Source of the DNA: Oceanospirillaceae bacterium
GTDB taxonomy: Bacteria; Pseudomonadota; Gammaproteobacteria; Pseudomonadales; Litoribrevibacteraceae
DNA length: 64,000 nucleotides
NCBI GenBank assembly: GCA_015665455.1
Contig: JADFAD010000003.1
Span: 124,001-188,000 of the forward strand
Direction: 5' to 3'
This document shows, piece after piece, positions 28,559-38,382 of this stretch (position 1 is the first letter of the stretch; each line of letters begins with the position of its first letter). The notes below the pieces were generated by a model. That model saw only the letters and a list, made by a program, of their open reading frames with translations, was not told the origin of the DNA and did not search any database. Made by a program: the position numbers and the translations under genes.

Positions 28559-30085
28559 ATGAATGACCCTCAACAAGTTGTAGCATCTAGAGTAACCCCT
28601 GAGTTAATCACAAAACAAGACCGTCTTCCTTATGGTTTTGCTAAGAAGCACGGTGTTCTCCTAGAAATTAATGGAACTCAGACGCCGATTCTTTACATGA
28701 AAAAAGATGTTCAGATATCTACATTTACTGAAGTTCAAAGAATTCTAAATTGTCAGTTTACTATTTCAGAAGTAAGTGACGATAAGTTTGAAGACTTAAT
28801 TGCCGAACAATATCAGAACCAATCAAGCGACGCCATGCAAATGGTTGAGGGGATCGGTGAGGACATGAATCTTGAATCACTAGCTGATTCAGTCCCAGAA
28901 AGTGAAGATCTACTCGAGCAAGAAGATGATGCACCGATCATCCGACTTATCAATGCAATTTTAACTGAGGCCATTAAAGAAGCTGCGTCGGACATTCACA
29001 TTGAAACCTTCGAAAAAAGTTTGACAGTTCGCTTCAGAATCGACGGTGTATTGAGAGAAATAGTTCAACCTAAACGTCAACTTGCTCCATTGCTTGTCTC
29101 TCGTATTAAGGTAATGGCTAAACTCGACATCGCTGAAAAGAGAGTGCCTCAAGATGGTCGTATATCTCTCCGAATAGCAGGCAGAGAAGTGGATGTTCGA
29201 GTTTCAACCATGCCCGCGTCGAATGGTGAACGTGTTGTATTGCGTTTGCTTGATAAAAACGCAACCCGTTTAGACTTATCGCATTTAGGTATGGTTGACC
29301 GTGATTACAAGTTAATGACGGACTTGGTGAATAAACCGCACGGGATTATTCTCGTTACCGGGCCTACGGGTTCAGGTAAAACCACCACGCTATACGCAGC
29401 ACTGTCCGACATTAACGATCAAACAAGAAATATCCTAACAGTCGAAGACCCTATCGAGTATAACCTGCCTGGTATTGGCCAAACGCAAGTAAATAGCAAA
29501 GCGGAGATGACGTTTGCCCGAGGATTAAGAGCTATTTTGCGTCAAGATCCTGATGTGGTGATGATTGGTGAAATTCGAGATAAAGAAACCGCTGAAATTG
29601 CGGTTCAAGCCAGTTTGACCGGTCACTTAGTACTCTCGACACTTCATACCAATACGGCTGTCGGTGCCGTAACCCGTTTACAAGATATGGGCGTTGAACC
29701 TTTCTTAATATCAAGCAGTTTATTAGGGGTACTTGCTCAGCGATTAGTAAGAACACTTTGTAGTGAATGCAAAACTCCTTACGAAGCAGACTCTGCCACA
29801 ATGGATTTACTGGGAATTACCCCAGGCACCCCTTCACCGACATTATTTCATCCTGTCGGTTGTGAGACATGTAATGGCAGTGGCTATAAAGGCCGACAAG
29901 GTATTTACGAATTGATCCACATTGATGATCAAATGCGAAATCAAATCCACTCATGCGTTGGCGAACAAAAAATGAACACCCACGCACGGAAGCTTTCCCC
30001 AAGTATACGTCAAGACGGTATGGCTAAGGTCATGCAAGGCATAACTACGGTTGAAGAAGTCCTAAGAGTTACTAGAGAAGATTAA
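28559..30085 (+). CDS. gspE: Type II secretion ATPase GspE
   Basis: 508 residues, first gene of gspEFGHIJKLM. Cytoplasmic hexameric ATPase that drives pseudopilus assembly. N1/N2 domains residues 1-140, then [10 protein letters not shown], Walker [15 protein letters not shown] near 263-276, Asp box [17 protein letters not shown], Walker [18 protein letters not shown], His box [12 protein letters not shown], and the C-terminal zinc motif CSECKTP...CETCNGSG (two CxxC). ATG at 28559; ends 11 bp before gspF. Confidence 0.96.
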   Translation: MNDPQQVVASRVTPELITKQDRLPYGFAKKHGVLLEINGTQTPILYMKKDVQISTFTEVQRILNCQFTISEVSDDKFEDLIAEQYQNQSSDAMQMVEGIGEDMNLESLADSVPESEDLLEQEDDAPIIRLINAILTEAIKEAASDIHIETFEKSLTVRFRIDGVLREIVQPKRQLAPLLVSRIKVMAKLDIAEKRVPQDGRISLRIAGREVDVRVSTMPASNGERVVLRLLDKNATRLDLSHLGMVDRDYKLMTDLVNKPHGIILVTGPTGSGKTTTLYAALSDINDQTRNILTVEDPIEYNLPGIGQTQVNSKAEMTFARGLRAILRQDPDVVMIGEIRDKETAEIAVQASLTGHLVLSTLHTNTAVGAVTRLQDMGVEPFLISSSLLGVLAQRLVRTLCSECKTPYEADSATMDLLGITPGTPSPTLFHPVGCETCNGSGYKGRQGIYELIHIDDQMRNQIHSCVGEQKMNTHARKLSPSIRQDGMAKVMQGITTVEEVLRVTRED

Positions 30086-30096
30086 TTGGAGTAGGC

Positions 30097-31320
30097 ATGG
30101 CAGCTTTCGACTATGTCGCACTGGATGAACGCGGCAAACAAAAAAAAGGCGTAATTGAGGGTGACAGTGCAAGACAAGTTCGTCAAGCACTGAGAGATAA
30201 AGGCTTTACACCATTAAGCGTAGAACAAGCTAAAGAAAAACAGGGCGGCGGTAGTTTAAATTTGTCGTTCAGTGGTAAAGGCAACATTTCTACACCCGAC
30301 CTTTCCTTGCTAACTCGACAAATGGCGACTTTGATTCAATCAGGTATACCTCTAGAGGAAGTCCTGCAGGCCGTTGCTAACCAAAGCCCTAAAGCCAACG
30401 TAAAGTCCATGATGCTTTCGATTCGTTCGAAGGTCCTAGAGGGGCACAGCCTTGCCAATGCATTAGGTGAGTATCCTGGGGCCTTTCCAAAGTTATTTAG
30501 ATCAACCGTTGCCGCCGGTGAGCACTCAGGCCACTTAGATTCCGTGTTAGAAAGCTTGGCCGATTACGTTGAGCGTCAGCAAATGGCTGTTCAAAAAATT
30601 AAAATGGCCGCAATCTATCCGGTTATTCTTAGTTTTGTTGCAATTGGGGTTGTAGTTTTTCTACTTACGACCGTTGTGCCTGACATCGTTGAAGTGTTTG
30701 ATACCTCAAAGCAAGAGTTACCTCCTTTAACAGCAGGATTAATTGCCGTAAGTGATTGGCTCATGGCTTATGGTCAATACCTTGCGGTTGCTTTAATTAC
30801 GCTTGTTATAGGCATTAAGTTTCAAATGTCTCGCAGCGAATCCTTTGAGCGTAAAGTTCATCATCTTTTATTAAGAATCCCTCTAATTAAACGCATAGCA
30901 CAAGGTGCTGATGTGTCACGATTTACTAGTACACTGAGCATTTTAGCTTCAAGCGGTGTCCCATTAGTTGAGTCGCTAGCTATTAGCTCTGAAGTTATGC
31001 AAAACAGGGTACTTCGAGAAGCAATTACTGTGACCTCCGATAAAGTAAAGGAAGGTGCAAGTCTAAAAAACGCTTTGGAGCAAACAGGCCACTTCCCGCC
31101 ATTAATGCTGTATATGGTTGCCAGTGGTGAAAGCAGTGGTGAACTCGAGAGTATGTTAAAACGAACTGCGGAGCAGCAAGAAAGAGAACTTGAATCTTTA
31201 GTTTCTACTCTCGTGGGGCTTTTCGAACCTTTAATGCTGTTATTTATGGGAGGCATTGTTATGGTCATTGTAATGGCAATTATGATGCCTTTAATGTCAA
31301 TGAACACATTAGTAAGCTAA
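30097..31320 (+). CDS. gspF: Type II secretion inner-membrane platform protein GspF
   Basis: 407 residues. Starts AAFDYVALDERGKQKKGVIEGDSARQ, the family N-terminus; two T2SF domains (about residues 75-195 and 277-400) with LLTRQMATLIQSGIPLEE and FTSTLSILASSGVPLVESL repeats; transmembrane helices near 170-195, 225-242 and 375-400. Contacts GspE and GspL. A good ggag precedes the ATG. Confidence 0.96.
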   Translation: MAAFDYVALDERGKQKKGVIEGDSARQVRQALRDKGFTPLSVEQAKEKQGGGSLNLSFSGKGNISTPDLSLLTRQMATLIQSGIPLEEVLQAVANQSPKANVKSMMLSIRSKVLEGHSLANALGEYPGAFPKLFRSTVAAGEHSGHLDSVLESLADYVERQQMAVQKIKMAAIYPVILSFVAIGVVVFLLTTVVPDIVEVFDTSKQELPPLTAGLIAVSDWLMAYGQYLAVALITLVIGIKFQMSRSESFERKVHHLLLRIPLIKRIAQGADVSRFTSTLSILASSGVPLVESLAISSEVMQNRVLREAITVTSDKVKEGASLKNALEQTGHFPPLMLYMVASGESSGELESMLKRTAEQQERELESLVSTLVGLFEPLMLLFMGGIVMVIVMAIMMPLMSMNTLVS

Positions 31321-31361
31321 TTATTTTCACGTTTATAAAAATATGGAGAAGGGCGTTATAA

Positions 31362-31790
31362 ATGAAGAATCAAATGAACAAGGGTTTTACTCTTATTGAG
31401 ATCTTAGTGGTGCTGGTTATCCTTGCAACACTGATTGCTGCCGTTGCACCCAATATCCTTGGACGAAGTGACGAAGCCAGAATTACAGTTGCTAAGGGTG
31501 ATCTTAAAGCGATCTCTAATGCCTTAGATTTGTATAAGTTAGACAACTATACCTACCCAACGACAGAGCAAGGTCTTGAAGCATTAGTAAGTAAGCCAAG
31601 TGGTTTTCCTGAGCCAAAGAACTGGAACAAAGACGGTTATCTTCCAAAGATTCCTAAAGATCCGTGGGGCACGCCATATCAGTACCTAAGCCCAGCAGAC
31701 GACAAAGCGTTTGACGTTTATACATTAGGCGCGGATGGACGTGAAGGTGGTGAAGATCAAGCAGGCGATTTAAGCGTCTGGGACGAGTAA
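31362..31790 (+). CDS. gspG: Major pseudopilin GspG
   Basis: 142 residues. The prepilin leader MNKG-FTLIEILVVLVILATLIA is cleaved after Gly by the prepilin peptidase, followed by the hydrophobic stalk. GspG hallmarks: DLKAISNALDLYKLDNYTYPTTEQGLEALV and calcium-site segment DPWGTPYQYLSP, AFDVYTLGADGREGGED. Forms the pseudopilus shaft. 41 bp after gspF, with gagaag ribosome site. Confidence 0.96.
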   Translation: MKNQMNKGFTLIEILVVLVILATLIAAVAPNILGRSDEARITVAKGDLKAISNALDLYKLDNYTYPTTEQGLEALVSKPSGFPEPKNWNKDGYLPKIPKDPWGTPYQYLSPADDKAFDVYTLGADGREGGEDQAGDLSVWDE

Positions 31791-31796
31791 TAAATA

Positions 31797-32351
31797 ATGC
31801 CTCGTTCTCGCGGTTTTACACTTATAGAGTTGCTGGTTGTGATGGTATTGATTGCGGTGCTGTTCAGTGCTGTGACGATAACATCAGGAACCAACAACTC
31901 TAAGCGAGATCTAGTGGAAGAGGGACAACGGCTTCAGGCACTTTTCGAAGAAGCCTCTCAACAAGCCATCTTGTACAATCAAGAAGTTGGATGGTATTCA
32001 AAAGAAGGGGAATATGGATTCCTTTCTTTTGATTACACCACAAATAAGTGGTCCGGAATGCAAGCTCGGATATTCAGAGCAAGACAAACTATGTTCGAAT
32101 TCGAACTTATAGAGCTTGACGGCACTCCAATGGCTGAACGTCTCGACGACGTTTACAAAACCCCAAACTCTTCCGATATAGACAACACAGAAGACGAGAT
32201 ATTACCTACTATCGTATTCTTATCCAGTGGCGAAAGTTCATCATTTGAGTTATCCATTTTCGAGAAAGAGGACCCAGACTGGGTGGTCCAATTAATTTCC
32301 GATGGTTTCGATAAACCCAAGCTAGTACTGCCTTATGATGAAGATGAATAA
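31797..32351 (+). CDS. gspH: Minor pseudopilin GspH
   Basis: 184 residues. Prepilin leader SRG-FTLIELLVVMVLIAVLFS followed by the stalk, then QALFEEASQQAILYNQEVGWYSKEG, typical of GspH/FimT. ATG only 7 bp after gspG. Overlaps gspI by 17 bp. Confidence 0.92.
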   Translation: MPRSRGFTLIELLVVMVLIAVLFSAVTITSGTNNSKRDLVEEGQRLQALFEEASQQAILYNQEVGWYSKEGEYGFLSFDYTTNKWSGMQARIFRARQTMFEFELIELDGTPMAERLDDVYKTPNSSDIDNTEDEILPTIVFLSSGESSSFELSIFEKEDPDWVVQLISDGFDKPKLVLPYDEDE

Positions 32352-32742
32352 TATAAGCACACCCACTGTCATGCGAGGATTTACTCTAATTGAAGTAATG
32401 ATCGCACTTCTTATCTTTGCGGTTATTGCAGTTTCTGTTGGAAGATCTGCTTCTATCTACATTAATAATGCGGCCCGTCTTGAATTAAAGACCGAAGCTC
32501 TCATTGTTGCAGAACAAGAACTTAACCAACTTATTCTTACAGGCGGTTTTCTTCCAGTTAAGAGTACAAATTACGACCTTGAATTAGGGGTGCGGAACTG
32601 GATGATTAATCAAACAGTCACTGCGACCAGCGATGTAAATATGCGCAGAGTTGATTTGACTGTGGCTGAAAAAGGGGAGCTTTTCGGTAAAGATTACCCA
32701 ATCATAACATTGTCTGGCTTCATTGGTAGGAATAGCAAGTGA
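32335..32742 (+). CDS. gspI: Minor pseudopilin GspI
   Basis: 135 residues. Leader MRG-FTLIEVMIALLIFAVIAVS then the I-type pattern EALIVAEQELNQLIL and RRVDLTV. Tip pseudopilin that nucleates the I-J-K complex. The ATG lies inside gspH; internal MR codon at residue 13 could be an alternative start. Confidence 0.92.
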   Translation: MMKMNNISTPTVMRGFTLIEVMIALLIFAVIAVSVGRSASIYINNAARLELKTEALIVAEQELNQLILTGGFLPVKSTNYDLELGVRNWMINQTVTATSDVNMRRVDLTVAEKGELFGKDYPIITLSGFIGRNSK

Positions 32743-33392
32743 TGCCCTCTTTACAATATTCCAAAATCAAAATAACAAACGCTCATAAGTCATCTGGTTT
32801 CACTCTACTCGAAATACTTTTAGCCATAGGTATCACTGCAATGATAGGAATATCAACCTATACATTGTTGAGCCAGACGCTTAGAACTCGAGACCATCTT
32901 TCAGATCAAACAGAACGATTAAGAGACTTTCAGCTTGCAGCAACAGTCATCCAAAACGATCTAAGGCAAATTAGTTCAAGGGTGATTCGAGATCAATTTG
33001 GAGATCACCAAAGTACGATTATTGTGGGCGAGTATAATATCAATGGATTTTTAGAGTTTACTCGAAATGGTGTATCTAACCCATTGAAATTAAAGAAATC
33101 TAATTTCCAGCGCATATCTTATAAAATTGAAGACGAAGCTCTTATCCGCCTAACATGGAACGTACTTGATCAAGCATCGGATACAGAACCAAGAGAACAA
33201 ACATTACTTGAAGGTATCATCGAATCAGAAGTCAAAGTGTGGGACAAAGAAAATAATGAATGGCTGACTCAGTGGCCTAGAGAAAGCCAAAATAACCCGA
33301 CAGTAGCAGATAAGGCGATTCTTCCTGACGGTATATCAATGGAAATAATCACTGACAACGGTCAAGTCTACCGTTGGGTGGAACAGTTATGA
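32739..33392 (+). CDS. gspJ: Minor pseudopilin GspJ
   Basis: 217 residues. Leader SSG-FTLLEILLAIGITAMIGIS and the family segment RDFQLAATVIQNDLRQISSRVIRD, with PDGISMEIITDNG at the C-terminus. 4-bp overlap with gspI and 19-bp overlap with gspK. Confidence 0.93.
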   Translation: MMPSLQYSKIKITNAHKSSGFTLLEILLAIGITAMIGISTYTLLSQTLRTRDHLSDQTERLRDFQLAATVIQNDLRQISSRVIRDQFGDHQSTIIVGEYNINGFLEFTRNGVSNPLKLKKSNFQRISYKIEDEALIRLTWNVLDQASDTEPREQTLLEGIIESEVKVWDKENNEWLTQWPRESQNNPTVADKAILPDGISMEIITDNGQVYRWVEQL

Positions 33393-34396
33393 TGAAATCA
33401 ATGAATCGTCAAAGTGGGCTGGCTTTAGTATCTGTACTTTTCATTACGGCATTGGTTGTAACCATTATCACCGCCATTTCACACAGGCAAACGTTAGATA
33501 TTCAATTGACAGGTAACCTTGTCTTTAGAACGCAAGCTTTCCAATTTGCCAAAGGCGCAGAAGTATTTGCTGCAGAGATGCTTTACCGTGATTACGAAGA
33601 AGATGGTGCAGGCAAGTTAGTTGATGGACCTGAAGACCTTTGGGTTCAATACGGTGCTGTGCTCCCCATGGATGATGGGGTTATTGAGGTAGAGCTATGG
33701 GATCTTCAAGGATTGTATAACGTAAATAACTTAGTCGACGGCAATTACAAAATCATTCCTGATCAACTGGATTATTTAACCCAACTTATTAGCAAAATAG
33801 CAGATACCAATGCCTCAACAATACCCACCGAAGTCGCACAATCCATTGCAGATTGGATTGATGAAGATGATTCAGCAACTGGCCTAGGCTCTGAGGAAGG
33901 AGACTATTTAATTAAAAGCCCTGCATACCGCACTTCTAATTACCTTATGTCTGATTCGGACGAGTTGAACCTTATTGAAGGCGTTGATCATCTTGTTTTT
34001 GCTCAGATTTCTCCCTTCTTAACAGCACTTCCCGAAACAACAAAAATCAATATAAACCTTGCCCCGAAAGAAGTTCTCATGGCCATAGACTCAAAGATAC
34101 AAGAGTCTGATATTGATGATTTAATTGCGACTCGTGAAGAAAAAGATAATGCATATAAGGACGTTGATACATTCCTAGCACACCAAGCCTTTGCAGGGTT
34201 AAATCCGCAACCAGAAAAAAGTTTATTTTCTGTGCATACAAACTACTTTCTACTTAAATCAAGAGTTACGCTCGGTGATCGCGTCGTACAGATGTATAGT
34301 GTATTATTTCGTGATGAAAAAAATGGTGAGGTTCAAGTACTTACCAGAAACATGAGTAAGCGATTTACGCCTCAAAAGCCATTATTGCCAATATAA
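33374..34396 (+). CDS. gspK: Minor pseudopilin GspK
   Basis: 340 residues. Longest pseudopilin; the leader NRQSG-LALVSVLFITALVVTI lacks the usual Glu+5, as is normal for GspK. DLQGLYNVNNLVD, ADWIDEDDSATGLGSEEGDYL and the helix-hairpin-helix NINLAPKEVLMAID are characteristic. Caps the pseudopilus tip. Confidence 0.94.
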   Translation: MGGTVMMKSMNRQSGLALVSVLFITALVVTIITAISHRQTLDIQLTGNLVFRTQAFQFAKGAEVFAAEMLYRDYEEDGAGKLVDGPEDLWVQYGAVLPMDDGVIEVELWDLQGLYNVNNLVDGNYKIIPDQLDYLTQLISKIADTNASTIPTEVAQSIADWIDEDDSATGLGSEEGDYLIKSPAYRTSNYLMSDSDELNLIEGVDHLVFAQISPFLTALPETTKININLAPKEVLMAIDSKIQESDIDDLIATREEKDNAYKDVDTFLAHQAFAGLNPQPEKSLFSVHTNYFLLKSRVTLGDRVVQMYSVLFRDEKNGEVQVLTRNMSKRFTPQKPLLPI

Positions 34397-34407
34397 AAAT
34401 ATAAATT

Positions 34408-35739
34408 ATGAAAGAAAAAGGTTTCCTGTTTATACCTTCAAATATTCACCTTCATTCAGTTGAAGAAAGTGATGATGACTTGTTTGTGACTTTTATACGC
34501 TGGAGTGATGTAACCCGCTCAGTACAAAGCCAGCTTGTGTCAGTTTCTATGACAGAACTGAAAGCGCATATCGAAGAATTCCCGGTTGAAAATCTTATCA
34601 TTGTGCTGCCTGCATCATCCATTTCGATGCTTACAGTTGAAGCACCCACCACAAAATCCAGGCAGTTAAAGCAGGCACTGCCATTCCTTGTGGAAGAACA
34701 ATCAGCTCAAGAACCTGATCAAATAGTTCTTATTTCAGACTATAAAGTTCAAGATAACAAACTGAATGTTGTTACCGTTGACAAGGCGCTTCTAAAAGGC
34801 TGTTTAGCTTTTTTCGAGCACTATGGCATTGAAGTCAGTGATGTTTATGCCATTGAACAGCTGCTACCAATACTTGACCAGCAACTGCTGATTATCTTGG
34901 ATCAAGAAACATGCTATATATCCGGACCTAGTCTAAAACCTATATGTGTTCCTGCTGCTCAATTGACCTGGATTCTTAGCAGAATTGCGTCTAATGAGAC
35001 TTCTGATTCATTATTAAACATTAAGTTGGTCTTAACCAATCAATATGAAAGGGATTACTCTGATATCCAACAAGAGATAACTCTAGCCCTTCCTGAATCA
35101 ATTTCTATTGAGTTCTACCCAGAACGAGTTGAATCAGTCGCTAGCTATCTTGCAGCATTAGCAGGAGCAGGAAGTAATGACTCAGACCACTACCAAAGCC
35201 TTCTTGTTGAAGAGTTTAAACCCAAAAAGAAAGCAAACGGGATAGCTAATTTATTAATACCAACCCTCACCTTTGGTGTTGTCGTTCTTTGTCTACAGTT
35301 ATCTTTATCTTTATACAATGGCTGGCAATACCAGCAAAAAGCACACGCTTTGCAGTCTGATATTTATGCAACCGTCAAACGTTCCATACCCGGTGTCCGA
35401 ATTGAGAAACTACGAGGAGATAAAGCGCTTCGCTCAAGGATCAAACAAGCATTATCACGCACAAGCCAAAGCAGTGATACATTAGCCATTGAAAAGATCG
35501 CAAGTGATTTAATTTCAGCACTGAAATCTTTCAGCAGCGACCAACCCTATATACAACGTTTATCTTATCGTTCAAATACAGGCGAGACTCAACTTGAATT
35601 ACATGCGAAATCATTTGCTCAAGTTGACCAATTAAAAACGCAACTCGATAAGTCCGGATATCAAGTAACCGTTGGTTCAGTAACGAACGATAATGGCTTG
35701 TTTAAAGGGCGCATTACATTACAAGCGAAAAGGGGATAA
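34408..35739 (+). CDS. gspL: Type II secretion protein GspL
   Basis: 443 residues. Actin-like cytoplasmic domain (to about 280) with LIIVLPASSISMLTVEAP and ALPFLVEEQSAQEPDQI, one transmembrane helix near 283-305 (LLIPTLTFGVVVLCLQLSLSL), then a periplasmic ferredoxin-like domain. Anchors GspE to the membrane and pairs with GspM. Confidence 0.92.
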   Translation: MKEKGFLFIPSNIHLHSVEESDDDLFVTFIRWSDVTRSVQSQLVSVSMTELKAHIEEFPVENLIIVLPASSISMLTVEAPTTKSRQLKQALPFLVEEQSAQEPDQIVLISDYKVQDNKLNVVTVDKALLKGCLAFFEHYGIEVSDVYAIEQLLPILDQQLLIILDQETCYISGPSLKPICVPAAQLTWILSRIASNETSDSLLNIKLVLTNQYERDYSDIQQEITLALPESISIEFYPERVESVASYLAALAGAGSNDSDHYQSLLVEEFKPKKKANGIANLLIPTLTFGVVVLCLQLSLSLYNGWQYQQKAHALQSDIYATVKRSIPGVRIEKLRGDKALRSRIKQALSRTSQSSDTLAIEKIASDLISALKSFSSDQPYIQRLSYRSNTGETQLELHAKSFAQVDQLKTQLDKSGYQVTVGSVTNDNGLFKGRITLQAKRG

Positions 35740-35741
35740 CC

Positions 35742-36248
35742 GTGAAGCTTATTGAAAAAGTAACTCAATCCTCATTACTTACACCTATTTTTGCTCAATG
35801 GAACCAGCTTTCACAAAGAGATCGGCTTGCACTAAAGGTAATGGCCGGTTTTTTTGGCTTGTTCATGATTTATTCAGTAGCAATAGAACCAATATTTGAG
35901 TTTGAAAAAAGCCAAAAGTCATACTACGAATCACGAATTGAATTCCTTACGGAAGTAAAAAGCTACGAGCCAGAGCTTAAGAAATCACAAAGAAAAGGGG
36001 GCGCCTCTTCTAAGAGACCTGCCACCTCAGTGATCAATCGACTGGCTCGTAAAAAGAATATTTCTATCAAACAAATCAGTCCTGATAGAGACAATCAGGT
36101 TAGAGCAACGTTTGAAAATGTGAATGCCGTATCCTTACTTGAACTTATCCAAGAGTTATCAGACAAACATAATGTAACTGTCACCCAAGCTTCAATTGAT
36201 AGGCGTGGGATAGGTAAGATTAATGCAAAGCTGGTATTTAATGGCTAA
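35742..36248 (+). CDS. gspM: Type II secretion protein GspM
   Basis: 168 residues. Cytoplasmic N-terminus with WNQLSQRDRLALKVMAGFFGLFMIYSVAIEP (the short helix plus transmembrane helix typical of GspM), periplasmic domain with SVINRLARKKNISIKQISPD. GTG start, 2 bp after gspL. It ends the operon; gspN, gspC and gspD are not adjacent. Confidence 0.9.
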   Translation: MKLIEKVTQSSLLTPIFAQWNQLSQRDRLALKVMAGFFGLFMIYSVAIEPIFEFEKSQKSYYESRIEFLTEVKSYEPELKKSQRKGGASSKRPATSVINRLARKKNISIKQISPDRDNQVRATFENVNAVSLLELIQELSDKHNVTVTQASIDRRGIGKINAKLVFNG

Positions 36249-36323
36249 AAGTTTATAAAGATGTTTGTGAGGCATTTTTATGCATGCTAATTTTATGAAT
36301 GACAGATTATTACAGGGAGATGC

Positions 36324-36956
36324 GTGAAAGTGGGCGAATTATTTGATCAAAAAGACCTACGCTTTGTTAAGGCGGAAAGAGATTCCGCAGGTGAGCTCAA
36401 ATCACTTCTTTTGCATATTTATGAAGACGAACCGACCTTCCGATATCTATTCAATGCAGAGAAACCAGGATACTCTCAAAGAGTAAGAGCAACGATCCGT
36501 GAGGCTGTTCATAGTTACTTTGATGATGATCACACAGTAATGAGCCTTTATTTTAAGCATCAATTGATTGGCTGTGTTTTTATCGGTACATCGGATGAAG
36601 AACTCAGCATCACTCATAACCCAATCTGGTACGCAAAGATGCTCTTAACAGCAGGCTTTGACGGAACAGATAGATACATTAAATATCAACAGACGCTTGT
36701 TACTTCAATGCCTCAGCACCCCTGCATTGTTCTGCCATTGATGGGGGTTCATCCAAAGTTTAGAGAACATGGATGTGGCCATTTCTTGATGAAATTAACA
36801 CTAGAGTTCTGCGAGAAGTATTTTGGAAAGCCAGGCATTGGCATTGAAGTAGCCAATTCTGAATACGTTAAGTTTTGCGAAGGTTTCGGGTTTCAAATCA
36901 TGAACAAGATTAACCTTGGCGATGCTGAGACAACAGTACTTTATAAATCATTTTAG
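36324..36956 (+). CDS. GNAT family N-acetyltransferase
   Basis: About 210 residues. GTG start at 36324, with AGGGAGA at 36314-36320; a second GTG at 36330 has better spacing, so the start is uncertain by two codons. GNAT core: LIGCVFIGT strand, VLPLMGVHPKFREHGCGHFLMKLTLEFCEK holding the acetyl-CoA loop (R-x-x-G-x-G) and GIGIEVANSEYVKFCEGFGFQIM. Substrate unknown. Not part of gsp, 75 bp after gspM. Confidence 0.85.
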   Translation: MKVGELFDQKDLRFVKAERDSAGELKSLLLHIYEDEPTFRYLFNAEKPGYSQRVRATIREAVHSYFDDDHTVMSLYFKHQLIGCVFIGTSDEELSITHNPIWYAKMLLTAGFDGTDRYIKYQQTLVTSMPQHPCIVLPLMGVHPKFREHGCGHFLMKLTLEFCEKYFGKPGIGIEVANSEYVKFCEGFGFQIMNKINLGDAETTVLYKSF

Positions 36957-37008
36957 TGATTCCACTCTGGAATCACTTTTCATTTAGAATCTTATTTAGG
37001 TAATTTAC

Positions 37009-38361
37009 ATGACTCATTTCGACTTGTTTGTTATTGGAGCAGGCTCAGGTGGTGTACGCGCTGCAAGAATGGCTGCCGCACAAGGAGCCAAAGTAGCCGT
37101 TGCCGAATCTCGGTACTTTGGTGGTACATGCGTAAATGTAGGTTGTGTACCTAAAAAGTTGTTTGTATACGCTTCTGAATTCTCTTTAGCCCCAGAAGCT
37201 TCTCAAGGGTTTGGCTGGGACTATCAAACACCTCGATTCAATTGGGAAAGACTGTTAGAGAACAAGAACAAAGAAATCGATCGCCTAAATGGCATTTATC
37301 AAAAACTTTTAAATAATTCAGATGTGACAGTTTACGAAGGTGAGGCCAAGCTGGCGGGCAAGGGTACAGTCAGTATCAACGGTGAGACAATCTCTGCTGA
37401 TAAGATTCTAATTGCCACAGGCGGCTGGCCTGTGAAGCCTCAAATTCCCGGTTCCGAATTAGCGATTACATCTAACGAATTTTTCTTTTTAGATAAGTTA
37501 CCAAAACAAGTACTTGTTATCGGTGGAGGCTATATTGCTGTTGAATTTGCAGGTATTTTAAACGGCCTAGGCGTGAATACTCGATTGTCTTATCGCGGTG
37601 ATAAGCTTATCAGAGGGTTTGATGAAGATGTCCGCGATCATTTAACAGCTGAAGTTGCAAAGTCTGGTATTAACGTTGATTTGGGGCGTTCCCCAGCAGA
37701 AATTAAAAAGAATTCCTCGGGTTTCTCTGTTGATTTCGATAAGGGTGACAGCTGTGATGTTGACTTGGTCGTATTTGCAACGGGTCGCTCACCGCTGACT
37801 GACAATTTAGGGGTTGAAAACACTGAAATAGAATTGGCAAATAATGGTGCCATCCTAGTGAATGATCAATTCGAAACAAGTGAACCAGGTGTTTTTGCAC
37901 TTGGCGATGTGATTGATAGAGTGCAATTAACACCAGTAGCGCTTCACGAAGCTATGTGCTTTGTTGCAAATGAGTTCAAAGGATTGCCAAAAAAGGGCAT
38001 GGACTATGATTTAATTGCATCGGCGGTGTTCTCACAGCCAAATGTAGCAACAGTTGGTTTAACAGAAGAAAAAGCTCGGGAAAAGTACAACGACGTTGAA
38101 ATATACAGATCTTCGTTCCGAGCACTGAAAGAAACCATCAGTGGAGGTGAAGCTAAAACACTGATGAAAATTGTTGTAGACAAAGAATCTGATCGTGTTC
38201 TTGGTATGCATATGGTCGGTGATCATGCAGGGGAAATCATTCAAGGCTTTGCTGCTGCAATGAAGATGGGGATAACTAAAACAGTGCTCGATTCTACGGT
38301 TGGAATTCATCCCACCAGTGCTGAAGAGTTTGTTACATTGAGAGATCCTGTAACCAGCTAG
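37009..38361 (+). CDS. gor: Glutathione-disulfide reductase
   Basis: 450 residues, homodimeric FAD enzyme. FAD motif LFVIGAGSGGVRAARMAA near 7-24, redox disulfide GGTCVNVGCVPKKL near 40-53, NADPH-binding VLVIGGGYIAVEFAGIL near 168-184 with a conserved Arg-rich following strand (SYRGDKLIRGFDED), and C-terminal HPTSAEEFVTL with the catalytic His-Glu. Reduces oxidised glutathione using NADPH. Convergent with the histidine kinase gene, 21 bp apart. Confidence 0.95.
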   Translation: MTHFDLFVIGAGSGGVRAARMAAAQGAKVAVAESRYFGGTCVNVGCVPKKLFVYASEFSLAPEASQGFGWDYQTPRFNWERLLENKNKEIDRLNGIYQKLLNNSDVTVYEGEAKLAGKGTVSINGETISADKILIATGGWPVKPQIPGSELAITSNEFFFLDKLPKQVLVIGGGYIAVEFAGILNGLGVNTRLSYRGDKLIRGFDEDVRDHLTAEVAKSGINVDLGRSPAEIKKNSSGFSVDFDKGDSCDVDLVVFATGRSPLTDNLGVENTEIELANNGAILVNDQFETSEPGVFALGDVIDRVQLTPVALHEAMCFVANEFKGLPKKGMDYDLIASAVFSQPNVATVGLTEEKAREKYNDVEIYRSSFRALKETISGGEAKTLMKIVVDKESDRVLGMHMVGDHAGEIIQGFAAAMKMGITKTVLDSTVGIHPTSAEEFVTLRDPVTS

Positions 38362-38382
38362 CGGTTAAAAGGGCGGTTATCT